Assembly: GCA_046734315.1 (NCBI GenBank)
Contig: JBKPQY010000036.1
Span: forward strand, 1 to 57,234
DNA from: DASXRA01 sp046734315
GTDB lineage: Bacteria; Actinomycetota; Actinomycetes; Mycobacteriales; Jatrophihabitantaceae
DNA: 57,234 nt
Direction of reading: 5' to 3'
The stretch's first letter is position 1. Each line of letters begins with the position of its first letter. Both the position numbers and the translations under genes were made by a program. This document shows positions 1 to 7,408 of the stretch, piece by piece. Below the pieces are notes generated by a model, which had not been told where the DNA came from, did no database searches, and worked only from the letters and a program-made list of their open reading frames with translations.

Positions 1-705
1 GATCAGCGGCGCATCGTGGTCCATGGTGGCGACGTGGTAGCTGTTCTCGAGCAGTACCTCGCGCACCGTTGTCGATGTGACGCCGCGTAGCAAGAGTGCC
101 CCGGACAGCGGCTCGACCACGTGGTCCTCGACGCTGCGGAACATCAGCACGGGCGCCGTGATCCGGTGCAGGTCGGCCCGCACGACCCGCCACAGCCGTT
201 GCAGCGACGCGAATGCGCGCACCGGGGTGCGCTCGTATCCGAGGGTGTCCTCGTGCTGCGCCTTGATGTCGCTGCCGAACCCGGGACGGGACCGGATCAG
301 CCGGCAGATGTAGCGGGCGAATCTCGCGTCGAACCGTTCCGTGGCGAACGACGGGTTGACCAGGATCAGTCCGGCGAGCCCGTTGCCCTCCTCTTCGGCC
401 AGCCGGGCGACGAGGGTGCCACCCATGGACAGCCCCGCGGCGAAGATCGTCTCGCAACGGGCTCGTAGCTGCTCGTAGGCCTGACGGATCTCGCCGTACC
501 AATCCTGCCAGCAGGTCGTGTTCGCGTCCTGCCACGTGGTGCCGTGGCCCGGCAGCCGTGGCAGCCGCACCGTGCAGCCGGCCGCGGCGAGGTATTCGGC
601 CCAGGGCCGCACGCTGCGCGGAGTGGCGGTGAAGCCGTGGCTGAGCACCACGCCGACCGGCCCTCGATCGGCGGCGTACGGCTCCGCGCCGGGCAGGACG
701 ATCAT
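1..705 (-). CDS. Alpha/beta-hydrolase, carboxylesterase (3' end cut by window)
   Basis: The gene starts at an ATG at 705, preceded by GAGGTG about 5 nt upstream, and runs off the left edge, so the last residues are missing. About 235 codons are visible. It has the oxyanion region HGFT (residues 23-26), the nucleophile elbow GLSMGG with Ser93, a late acid in SVEDHVV and the catalytic His in NSYHVATMDHD. This is the arrangement of Est30-type bacterial carboxylesterases and monoacylglycerol lipases, which are cytosolic enzymes cleaving short to medium acyl esters. No signal peptide is visible. It is divergent from the acyltransferase at 848, so a role in lipid turnover is plausible, but the natural substrate is unknown. 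Confidence 0.85.
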   Translation of the reverse strand, partial: MIVLPGAEPYAADRGPVGVVLSHGFTATPRSVRPWAEYLAAAGCTVRLPRLPGHGTTWQDANTTCWQDWYGEIRQAYEQLRARCETIFAAGLSMGGTLVARLAEEEGNGLAGLILVNPSFATERFDARFARYICRLIRSRPGFGSDIKAQHEDTLGYERTPVRAFASLQRLWRVVRADLHRITAPVLMFRSVEDHVVEPLSGALLLRGVTSTTVREVLLENSYHVATMDHDAPLI

Positions 706-847
706 GCTTCACCTCGATTCGGCACGCGACGCTTCATCATGCCCGTCACCGCCCGGCTTCGGCGAGCGCTAGGCACCGGTGGACCGAGCGACACGGTGGC
801 ACTACTGTCTGCTCAGACAAAAACAGGGGGTTCGAAGGGAGGCGTGG

Positions 848-1600
848 GTGGCCTATTGGCTGATGAAGTTTGTCTTCATCGGTCCGTTCCTGCGACTGAT
901 CTGGCGGCCGTGGACCGAGGGGCGCGAGAACATCCCGCGACACGGCGCTGCGATCCTGGCTAGCAACCACCTGTCGTTCTCCGACTCGTTCTTCATGCCG
1001 GTGATGGTGCCGCGCAAGGTCACGTTCCTGGCCAAGGCGGAGTACTTCACCACCCCCGGGCTGCGCGGCTGGGTCTCGCGCGCCTTCTTCTCCGGCGCCG
1101 GCCAGGTGCCGATCGATCGCGACGACCCCGACGCCGCCCGCGCGGCGCTCACCGCGGGGGTGCGCGTGCTGCGGGAAGGCAAGCTGCTCGGCATCTACCC
1201 CGAGGGCACCCGCTCGCCGGACGGCAGGCTCTACCGCGGCAAGACGGGCGTGGCTCGCATGGCGCTGGAGGCCGGGGTTCCGGTGATTCCGTGCGTTATG
1301 GTCAACACGGACAAGATTCAGCCGACCGGGCGTCGCTTCCCACGGCTGCGCCCGCGCCCGGGCGTCCGGTTCGGCAAGGCGCTGGACTTCTCGCGGTACG
1401 AGGGCATGGCCGGTGATCGGTTCGTTGAGCGATCCATGACGGACGAGATCATGTACGAGCTGATGCTGCTCTCCGGGCAGGAGTACGTCGACGTGTACGC
1501 GGCCAAGGTGAAAGCCACGCAGGGCCGCGGCGTCACGTTCGGGTCGCGCGTCGAGGTCCGCGAAGCCGCCGATCGGGTCCCCACCGAGCGAGCCAGCTGA
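848..1600 (+). CDS. 1-acyl-sn-glycerol-3-phosphate acyltransferase (PlsC family)
   Basis: The start is the GTG at 848 because GGGAGG sits 5 nt upstream (837-842); an in-frame start at 779 lacks this. The product is 250 aa, normal for the family. It has the NHLSFSD block (His41-x4-Asp46, the catalytic HX4D motif), the PEGTR phosphate-binding block around residues 118-122, and the downstream VPVIP segment. PlsC enzymes move an acyl group to the sn-2 position of lysophosphatidate at the inner face of the membrane. A weakly hydrophobic N-terminus fits peripheral membrane attachment. The gene corresponds to the Rv2182c-type acyltransferase that lies close to RNase AS and aroG in mycobacteria. Confidence 0.9.
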   Translation: MAYWLMKFVFIGPFLRLIWRPWTEGRENIPRHGAAILASNHLSFSDSFFMPVMVPRKVTFLAKAEYFTTPGLRGWVSRAFFSGAGQVPIDRDDPDAARAALTAGVRVLREGKLLGIYPEGTRSPDGRLYRGKTGVARMALEAGVPVIPCVMVNTDKIQPTGRRFPRLRPRPGVRFGKALDFSRYEGMAGDRFVERSMTDEIMYELMLLSGQEYVDVYAAKVKATQGRGVTFGSRVEVREAADRVPTERAS

Positions 1601-2044
1601 GCGGGGCGATGAGCGCTCGCGCGAAGAGCTCCGCCGCCGCGACGCGGTCCGTGCCGGAGGCGCGGAGTGGGGTGCGAGACGGGCCCGAGCGAAGCGAGTG
1701 GTCCGGATCGCGCACCGCGCAGGCTGGGATCGGTCGGCGGTGAGCGCAAGCCCCGGCATAGCGGGACCCGGCCACGAGAAACGCAAGCACCGGGCGATGA
1801 GCGCTCGCGCGAAGCGAGTGGTCCGGATCGCGCACCGCGCAGGCTGGGATCGGTCGGCGGTGAGGGCAAGCCCCGGCATAGCGGGACCCGGCCACGAGAA
1901 ACGCAAGCACCGGGCGATGAGCGCTCGCGCGAAGAGCCCCGCCGCCGCGACGCGGCCCGCGCCGGAGGCGCGGAGCGGCGCGCGAGACGGGCCCGAGCGA
2001 AGCGAGTGGTCCGGATCGCGCACCGCGCAGGCGGGATAGGAACA
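1601..2044. repeat. Non-coding repeat block: 120-bp tandem repeat inside dispersed GC-rich elements
   Basis: No gene is supported in this 444-nt gap. Positions 1689-1934 repeat with a period of exactly 120 bp (just over two copies). I saw a single difference, C at 1745 against G at 1865. On both sides lie copies of a dispersed element whose core is GAGCGCTCGCGCGAAGAGC (near 1615 and 1919), followed by a gCCgCCGCGACGCGG stretch and a gGCGCGGAG stretch. Further copies or fragments are found near 28631, 37430, 42112 and 49865. Open frames through the block exist on several frames only because the sequence is GC-rich and repetitive. Confidence 0.85.
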
Positions 2045-2533
2045 GTGCGGTTCTTCTACGACTGCGAATTCATCGAGGACGGTCGCACGATCGACCTCGT
2101 TTCCATCGGAATGGTCGACGAGACCGGCCACGAGTTCTACGCGGTCTCGACGGAGTTCGACAGCAGCCGGGCGATCACTTGGGTGCGCCGGAACGTGCTG
2201 GCACAGCTGCCGCCGCCTGCCGACCCGGTATGGCGCAGCCGGGAACAGATCCGCGCCGACCTGCTCGCCTTCATGACTGCCCCCGGCGAGCAGATCGAGC
2301 TGTGGGCGTGGATGGCGGCCTACGACCATGTGGCGCTGGTGCAGCTATGGGGGGACATGCGCGCCCTGCCCAGGCACGTCCCGCGATTCACCCACGAGTT
2401 ACGACAGCGCTGGGAGGACGCTGGCTGCCCGGTGTTGCCGGAGCCGCCGGACGACCAGCACGACGCGCTGGTCGATGCGCGGCACAACCTCGTGCGCTGG
2501 CGGGCGATCCAGGGCATGACATCGCCAGGCTAG
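2045..2533 (+). CDS. RNase AS, polyadenylate-specific 3'-5' exoribonuclease
   Basis: The 162-aa product begins VRFFYDCEFIEDG and carries acidic residues typical of a DEDD exonuclease: Asp6 and Glu8 in the first motif, Asp94 in AYDH, and HDALVDA at 139-145 with Asp144. It closely matches the known mycobacterial Rv2179c family (RNase AS), which degrades adenylate-rich RNA 3' to 5'. The GTG at 2045 is chosen because family members start exactly at this motif. A weak AGGA lies just upstream, and the longer in-frame extension is only translated repeat sequence. Conserved position between the acyltransferase and aroG in related genomes supports the call. Confidence 0.9.
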   Translation: MRFFYDCEFIEDGRTIDLVSIGMVDETGHEFYAVSTEFDSSRAITWVRRNVLAQLPPPADPVWRSREQIRADLLAFMTAPGEQIELWAWMAAYDHVALVQLWGDMRALPRHVPRFTHELRQRWEDAGCPVLPEPPDDQHDALVDARHNLVRWRAIQGMTSPG

Positions 2534-2566
2534 GCTCGCTGCGGCTACGCAACGAGAGGAGCTGGC

Positions 2567-3592
2567 ATGCGCGTCGGAGTGCTCACCGGTGGCGGTGACT
2601 GCCCCGGGCTGAACGCGGTGATCCGCGCCGTCGTGCGTAAGGGCATCGGCGTCTACGGGTACGAGTTCGTCGGCTTCCGCGACGGGTGGAAGGGGCCGCT
2701 GGAGAAGCAAACCGGGCCGCTCGGCATACCTGAGGTACGCGGCATCCTGCCGCGTGGCGGCACGATCCTCGGCACGTCGCGCACCAACCCGTTGAAGGTC
2801 GACGGCGGCGTCGACCGCATCCGCGCCAACCTGCACGAGCTCGGCGTCGACGCCCTGCTCGCGATCGGCGGCGAGGACACCCTCGGCGTGGCTACGCGGC
2901 TTGCCGAGTTGGGCGTCAACGTGATCGGCGTTCCGAAGACGATCGACAACGATCTCAACGCCACCGACTACACATTCGGCTTCGACACTGCGGTCAACAT
3001 CGCCATGGAGGCGATCGACCGCCTGCACACCACGGCGGAGTCGCATCACCGGGCACTGATCGTCGAGGTCATGGGCCGGCATGCCGGCTGGATCGCCCTG
3101 CACGCCGGCATGGCCGGCGGCGCCAACGTGATCCTCATCCCGGAGCAGCCGTTCTCGATCGAACGGGTCTGTGCGTTGGTCGAGAGCCGTTTCCAGTCGC
3201 ACTACGCGCCGATCATCGTGGCCGCCGAAGGGGCGACGCCGGACAGCGGCGAGAACATCCGCCTGGACAAAGGCCTCGACGCGTTCGGGCATGTGCGCCT
3301 CGGCGGCATCGGGGACTGGCTGGCGTCGGAGATCGAGAAGCGCACCGGCAAGGAGGCGCGCACCACGGTGCTGGGTCACATACAGCGGGGAGGGACGCCC
3401 ACGGCGTTCGACCGGGTGCTGGCCACCCGGTTCGGGCTGCACGCCGTCGACGCGGTTCACGCCGGTGAGTGGGGCACGATGGTAGCCCTGCGTGGCACCG
3501 ACATAGTCCGGGTGCCGCTGGCCGACGCGACGACCGAGCTCAAGGTCGTCAAGCCGGAGCTGTACGCCGAGGCGGAAGTATTCTTCGGCTAG
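2567..3592 (+). CDS. 6-phosphofructokinase, residues of the pyrophosphate-dependent type
   Basis: The 341-aa protein has AGGAG 5 nt before ATG 2567 and full PFK-A family motifs: GVLTGGGDCPGLN at the N-terminus, GGTILGTSR, PKTIDND and EVMGRHAGWIA. It converts fructose 6-phosphate to the 1,6-bisphosphate. In E. coli numbering, which this protein follows without offset, residues 104 and 124 decide the phosphoryl donor: Gly/Gly for ATP, Asp/Lys for PPi. Here the sequence reads GGED(104) and GVPK(124), the PPi-type pair known from Amycolatopsis methanolica PPi-PFK. A reversible PPi-dependent step is therefore the best inference. Its stop codon overlaps the convergent histidine-kinase stop inside one CTAG palindrome. 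Confidence 0.92.
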   Translation: MRVGVLTGGGDCPGLNAVIRAVVRKGIGVYGYEFVGFRDGWKGPLEKQTGPLGIPEVRGILPRGGTILGTSRTNPLKVDGGVDRIRANLHELGVDALLAIGGEDTLGVATRLAELGVNVIGVPKTIDNDLNATDYTFGFDTAVNIAMEAIDRLHTTAESHHRALIVEVMGRHAGWIALHAGMAGGANVILIPEQPFSIERVCALVESRFQSHYAPIIVAAEGATPDSGENIRLDKGLDAFGHVRLGGIGDWLASEIEKRTGKEARTTVLGHIQRGGTPTAFDRVLATRFGLHAVDAVHAGEWGTMVALRGTDIVRVPLADATTELKVVKPELYAEAEVFFG

Positions 3593-4653
3593 CGAGCGCC
3601 TGCCACGGTCGGTACCAAACGCGCGTTACGTAAGCCGGCGGGCAGCTGCAGCGTGAACTGCGCCCCGCCGGTGCGCGGGTTCTCGGCCTGCACCGAGCCT
3701 CCGTGCGAGTGCACGACCGCGGCGACGATGGCCAAGCCCATGCCGGTGCCGGCGCGCAGCGAACCGCTGCGGAAGCTCTCGAAGACGTAGGCGAGGTCTT
3801 CGTCCGGGATGCCGATGCCGTCGTCGCGAACCTGGATCACCGCGTGCCCGTCGACCCGGCGCGCTGACAGCGCGATGGTGCCGCCGTCGCCGGTGTAGCG
3901 AACCGCGTTGTCGAGCAGGCTGTCCAGGGCTGCCTCGAGACGGTCCGCGTCGGCGACGATCACACCCGCGTGGCTGTCGAGCGACCACTGCCGCTGCGCG
4001 GTCGGCCGCCACCGCTTGATCGTCCGTTGGAGCAACGTGTCGAGGTCGACGCGTTCCAGTCGCAGCCGGGACGGTTCTCCGACCTTGGCGAGCGTGAGCA
4101 GCCGCTCGGCGATCCGCTCCAGTTTGTCGAGCTCGTCGAGCACGATATCGACGTCCGCGCCCACCTGCGGATGGCGGTGCTCGCAGCGGATCAGCTCCGC
4201 ATAGCCCCGCGCGACGGTCAGCGGGGTACGCAGCTCGTGCGACGCGAAACGCACGAACCGGCGCTGGGCGTCGCGCATCCGGCGCTCGCTGTCGGCGAGG
4301 GCCTGTGCCTCCGCATTGGCCGTGGCGCGGCGCCGCACGTGCCACACCATGGCGAGGAACACCCCGCTCATCAGCGGGACCTCCGTCGTTTCCTCCCAGC
4401 CGATGACACCGTTCTGTACGTGGTGCACGAGTGCCCAGCCGGTGACCGTACCGACCGCGGCCAGCACCAGATACGTGCGGGTGAGCGACCAGGGCTGCAG
4501 GCCGTAAACGATCGACAGGCTGATCCACACGAAGTGGAACGGCACGGTTTCCTTGCCCGGCATGAGGAACATCAGCGCCACGTTGACCGCCGAGAAGGCG
4601 GCCCAGCCGGCGAACAGCAGGCGGTCAGCTCGCGGCGAAGCAGTAGCCCACAT
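3589..4653 (-). CDS. Sensor histidine kinase with four membrane segments
   Basis: The start is the ATG at 4653, which overlaps the response-regulator gene by 29 nt, so the two are translationally coupled. The 354-aa protein has about four hydrophobic segments in residues 11-106 with only short loops between them, so the signal is probably sensed in the membrane or through a partner. A HisKA domain follows (FASHELRTPL, phospho-acceptor His139), then a HATPase domain with N-box LLDNAVRY, G1 DDGIGIPDED and G2 GTGMGLAIV. It should autophosphorylate and pass phosphate to the adjacent regulator. Its placement beside copCD and the cupredoxin cluster suggests an envelope metal or redox signal; that is inference. 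Confidence 0.9.
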   Translation of the reverse strand: MWATASPRADRLLFAGWAAFSAVNVALMFLMPGKETVPFHFVWISLSIVYGLQPWSLTRTYLVLAAVGTVTGWALVHHVQNGVIGWEETTEVPLMSGVFLAMVWHVRRRATANAEAQALADSERRMRDAQRRFVRFASHELRTPLTVARGYAELIRCEHRHPQVGADVDIVLDELDKLERIAERLLTLAKVGEPSRLRLERVDLDTLLQRTIKRWRPTAQRQWSLDSHAGVIVADADRLEAALDSLLDNAVRYTGDGGTIALSARRVDGHAVIQVRDDGIGIPDEDLAYVFESFRSGSLRAGTGMGLAIVAAVVHSHGGSVQAENPRTGGAQFTLQLPAGLRNARLVPTVAGAR

Positions 4654-5290
4654 TGCGGACCGTCTCGATGAGTTCCTTCTCCAGCTTCGAGCGCAGCCGG
4701 CCGACGCAGACATCGACCACGTTGCTGCCGGGGTCGAACGAATAGCCCCACACCTCGGCGAGCAGCTGGTCCCGCGGGCACACCTCCCCGGCGTGACGCA
4801 TCAGGTGGCTGAGCAGGATGAACTCGCGCTGCGACAGTGAGATCACCCGGTCCCCGTGGCGCAGTTGCCGGCGCTGCATGTCCAGCCGCACACCGCCGGC
4901 GTCCAGCCATCGCGACGTCGTCGGCCCGAAGTGCTCGTCTGCCCGCCGCTTCACCCGTTCGACGAGCTCGGCGATCGCGAACGGCTTCGCGAGATAGTCG
5001 ACGGCGCCGATGCGCAGACAGCGCACCCGCGATTCGACATCGCCGACCGCGGAGAGCACGAGCACGCGCTGGCCCGGGTCGGCGTCGACCACCCTGCGGA
5101 GCACCTCGTAGCCATCCATGCCGGGCAGCAACAGGTCAAGGATGATCACCGCGTAGTCGTTGGCTTCGATCGCACGGAGCGCTTCCGGGCCGCCCGCCGC
5201 GGTGTCGACATGATAGCCGCAGGCCTCCAGCGCACGGCCGACGAATCGGCAGATGCGTTGCTCATCGTCGACGACGAGCATCCTTGTCAT
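4625..5290 (-). CDS. OmpR/PhoB-family response regulator
   Basis: ATG 5290 is preceded by GGGGGA at good distance, which decides the start over a codon 24 nt further upstream. The 221-aa product has a receiver domain with Asp8/Asp9, phospho-acceptor Asp52 in LDLLLPGMDG, a switch Ser near 80 and Lys102. The C-terminal winged helix has FILLSHLMRHAGEV, the LLAEVWGY turn and the RLRSKLE recognition helix. It is the partner of the histidine kinase just downstream. It is transcribed away from copCD (5520), with phased ATGAC repeats in the gap. The same repeat lies before the giant secreted-protein gene at 7409, so copCD and the cupredoxin cluster are the likely targets. Confidence 0.92.
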   Translation of the reverse strand: MTRMLVVDDEQRICRFVGRALEACGYHVDTAAGGPEALRAIEANDYAVIILDLLLPGMDGYEVLRRVVDADPGQRVLVLSAVGDVESRVRCLRIGAVDYLAKPFAIAELVERVKRRADEHFGPTTSRWLDAGGVRLDMQRRQLRHGDRVISLSQREFILLSHLMRHAGEVCPRDQLLAEVWGYSFDPGSNVVDVCVGRLRSKLEKELIETVRNVGYCFAAS

Positions 5291-5437
5291 CTTGTCCCCC
5301 GCTGCGCGCGACACCCCCGCCGAAATGCTGGCACTTGTCGCGTCGCGTTACCTGTGTAAGCCCTAGGAACACCACGCGCAAGCAACCGCTGACTATTCGG
5401 TCGCTACTCCGCGCCCGTTCGTGGCGTTCGTGGTGAT

Positions 5438-5478
5438 TTGCCCGCCGGGCAATGACGGACAGATGACAAGACGGTCAT
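5438..5478. promoter_or_regulatory. Probable response-regulator binding region before copCD
   Basis: Between the divergent response regulator and copCD lie two direct repeats ATGAC at 5452-5456 and 5463-5467, spaced 11 nt (one helical turn), and an inverted half-site GTCAT at 5474-5478. OmpR-family regulators commonly bind tandem direct repeats with this phase. Immediately before is the 15-nt inverted repeat TTGCCCGCCGGGCAA (5438-5452). The ATGAC pair ends about 40 nt before the copCD -10 element, a usual place for an activator. Confidence 0.55.
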
Positions 5479-5506
5479 TTACCGGGTCGCCGCCGTGGGC
5501 CGTTCT

Positions 5507-5519
5507 TATCGTGACGACG
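5507..5519 (+). promoter_or_regulatory. copCD -10 element, probable leaderless start
   Basis: TATCGT (5507-5512) fits TANNNT and lies 7 nt before ATG 5520. No Shine-Dalgarno is visible, so transcription probably starts at or next to the start codon. This agrees with six other leaderless starts in the window and sets the copCD start at 5520. Confidence 0.5.
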
Positions 5520-7187
5520 ATGATCCGCCGTGCCGTCGCGTTCGCAGGGCTGGTGATCGCGCTGGTGTGTCTGGCGCCGCCTCGCCCGGCGGGCGCACAC
5601 GCGCTGCTCGTCCGATCGCAGCCCGCCAACGGCTCGACGGTGGCTGCCGCGCCCGGCCTGGTGCGGCTCTGGTTCAGCGAGGAGATCTCGACCGAAGTCA
5701 GTACGGCCCGTCTTGTCGACCGCTCCGGTGCCACAGTTACCGGCACGACGGTTCGTGCCGAGGCGCAGTTGCTCGAACTGCACGTGCCGGGCCTCGCGCG
5801 CGGAACCTACGGCGTCCTGTGGCGGGTGCTCGCCGAGGACGACGGCCACACCTCGAGCGGCACCGTCGTGTTCAGCGTGGGTGCGTCTACCGGGCCGCTG
5901 GTGGCGAGCTCGTCGGGGGGTTCGGCGACGTTGGACACGGCACGTCGCTGGCTGTGGCTGTGCGCGCTCGCGGGCGTGGTCGGCGGCCTCGCAGTGGCGG
6001 GCCTGGTACTGGGCCGGACCAGCGGGACGGATGTGTTCCGGCGCCGCATCCTCGCCGGCGTGGCCGGCTGTGCGGCGCTCGGCGCGATCGTCGGGGTGCT
6101 CGACGCGCGGGCCGAGGTGAGCCGGCTCGCCCCGGCGACGTTCGGCGACCTGCTGGCGTCGAGCCGGTGGGGGCATCTGTGGCTCGCGCGCGAGGCGGCA
6201 CTGCTCGTCCTCGTCCCGGTCGTCGTGACGTTTCGAGCGCGCGGCCGGCGCGGCCCGGGCCTGCTCGCTTTCGGCCTCGCGGTGGTGGTCGTCTGTATGG
6301 AGGCACTGCGCAGCCACGCCGCGACGGCGGGCCCGCCACGCGGCATCGCGATCGTCTCGGATGCCACGCACATCGTGGCCGCCTGCGTCTGGCTGGGTGC
6401 GCTGCCGGCACTCATCGTGCTGCTGCGGAACCGTGAGGTGCTGCGGGCATGCCGCGAGCGGTTCACCATGCTGGTGGCGGGCAGTGTGCTGGTCGTCGTG
6501 GTCACCGGTCTGTACAGCGCGGGGCGCCAGGTGGACTCGGTCGGCGACCTTGCCGGCACGTCCTACGGACGTCTCCTGCTGGTCAAGACCGCTCTGCTCG
6601 CGGTGGTGCTCGCCCTCGGGCTGGACAGCGCACGTCGCTGGCACACCGGGCGTACCCCGGTTGGGCGGATCGTGGCGGCCGAAGCGGCGGCGGGTGCGGC
6701 GCTGCTGATCGCGGTCGCCGTGCTGGTCGATACGCCGCCTGCGCGAGGCGGCATCAGCCACGCGGCAGGCCAGTCGCGCAGCGCGTCGGTCGCCGACCTG
6801 CTCGTCACGGTGTCGGCGGCCCCCAACCTGCCAGGCACGAACGGCGTGACGGTGCGGGTGGCCAGCTCGAGGCGCCCACCGCCGGCGCCGGTCAGCGCAG
6901 TGACCGTTCAGGGTGCGCGCCTCGCGCCGGTGGGTGCGGGCCGGTTCTTCGGAACAGTCGAGCTGCCGCGCTACGGCGCCGTCCCGCTCACGACCGTCCT
7001 GCAACGCGGCGGCGAGAGGCTCACACTCACGGTGCCGTGGCGGGTCGTCGCGGCGTCGCGGCACGGCCCTCGGCTCGCGCCGTATGTCGATGCCATCGCG
7101 GTTGCGCTACTCGCCGGCGCGACGCTCGCCGCCGCCGCATTCGCCAGGGCACGCCGGCGCAAACCGGTCGAGGAGCTGATTGGCTGA
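5520..7187 (+). CDS. CopC-CopD fusion, copper-binding and copper-transport membrane protein
   Basis: The 555-aa protein starts with a signal sequence cut after AGA, which leaves HALLVRSQPANGS as the mature end. That N-terminal His is the classic first copper ligand of CopC. The CopC beta-barrel follows (LWFSEEIS, DDGHTSSGTVVFSV), then a CopD region of about eight membrane helices (roughly residues 135-430), and a periplasmic-type beta-rich tail. CopC binds copper outside the membrane and CopD is thought to pass it inward, often to supply cuproenzymes. The ATG at 5520 is chosen because a TANNNT box lies 7 nt upstream and the signal peptide begins there. Close linkage to three cupredoxin proteins suggests that it feeds them copper. 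Confidence 0.88.
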   Translation: MIRRAVAFAGLVIALVCLAPPRPAGAHALLVRSQPANGSTVAAAPGLVRLWFSEEISTEVSTARLVDRSGATVTGTTVRAEAQLLELHVPGLARGTYGVLWRVLAEDDGHTSSGTVVFSVGASTGPLVASSSGGSATLDTARRWLWLCALAGVVGGLAVAGLVLGRTSGTDVFRRRILAGVAGCAALGAIVGVLDARAEVSRLAPATFGDLLASSRWGHLWLAREAALLVLVPVVVTFRARGRRGPGLLAFGLAVVVVCMEALRSHAATAGPPRGIAIVSDATHIVAACVWLGALPALIVLLRNREVLRACRERFTMLVAGSVLVVVVTGLYSAGRQVDSVGDLAGTSYGRLLLVKTALLAVVLALGLDSARRWHTGRTPVGRIVAAEAAAGAALLIAVAVLVDTPPARGGISHAAGQSRSASVADLLVTVSAAPNLPGTNGVTVRVASSRRPPPAPVSAVTVQGARLAPVGAGRFFGTVELPRYGAVPLTTVLQRGGERLTLTVPWRVVAASRHGPRLAPYVDAIAVALLAGATLAAAAFARARRRKPVEELIG

Positions 7188-7304
7188 CGTCGAACTGCTC
7201 GGTGTGGATGCGCTGGGCCGGGATCGCGCAGCGCCCGCCCCACGTCAACGACCATGCCGGGCGGGCGGTCCGCACAGGAACATGTAGTCGTGGCTGGCTC
7301 GACC

Positions 7305-7331
7305 ATGACGCTTTCATGACGCCTAGATGAG
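7305..7331 (+). promoter_or_regulatory. Three 11-bp-phased ATGAC-type repeats upstream of the giant secreted protein gene
   Basis: ATGAC at 7305-7309, ATGAC at 7316-7320 and ATGAG at 7327-7331 are spaced 11 nt each. The first pair has the same layout (ATGAC-N6-ATGAC) as the pair at 5452-5467 in front of copCD. A further ATGAA follows at 7341 out of phase. This is the best candidate site for control of the 7409-19950 cluster by the adjacent response regulator. No clear -10 element was recognised downstream. Confidence 0.55.
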
Positions 7332-7408
7332 GAAACCGTCATGAACCGATCGGTCCGCATCCGAGCCGCGCCAAGATCACCCCAGAACGCCACGTGGGGG
7401 AGGCGGCC

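Noticed and set aside
1601..2044. CRISPR array or tRNA cluster in the repeat block
   Set aside because: Repeats are 120 bp and contiguous with no short repeat-spacer alternation, and no cloverleaf was seen.
746..2329. Long minus-strand frame over acyltransferase, repeats and RNase AS
   Set aside because: It crosses three unrelated features, and its sequence repeats wherever the DNA repeats. Not a protein.
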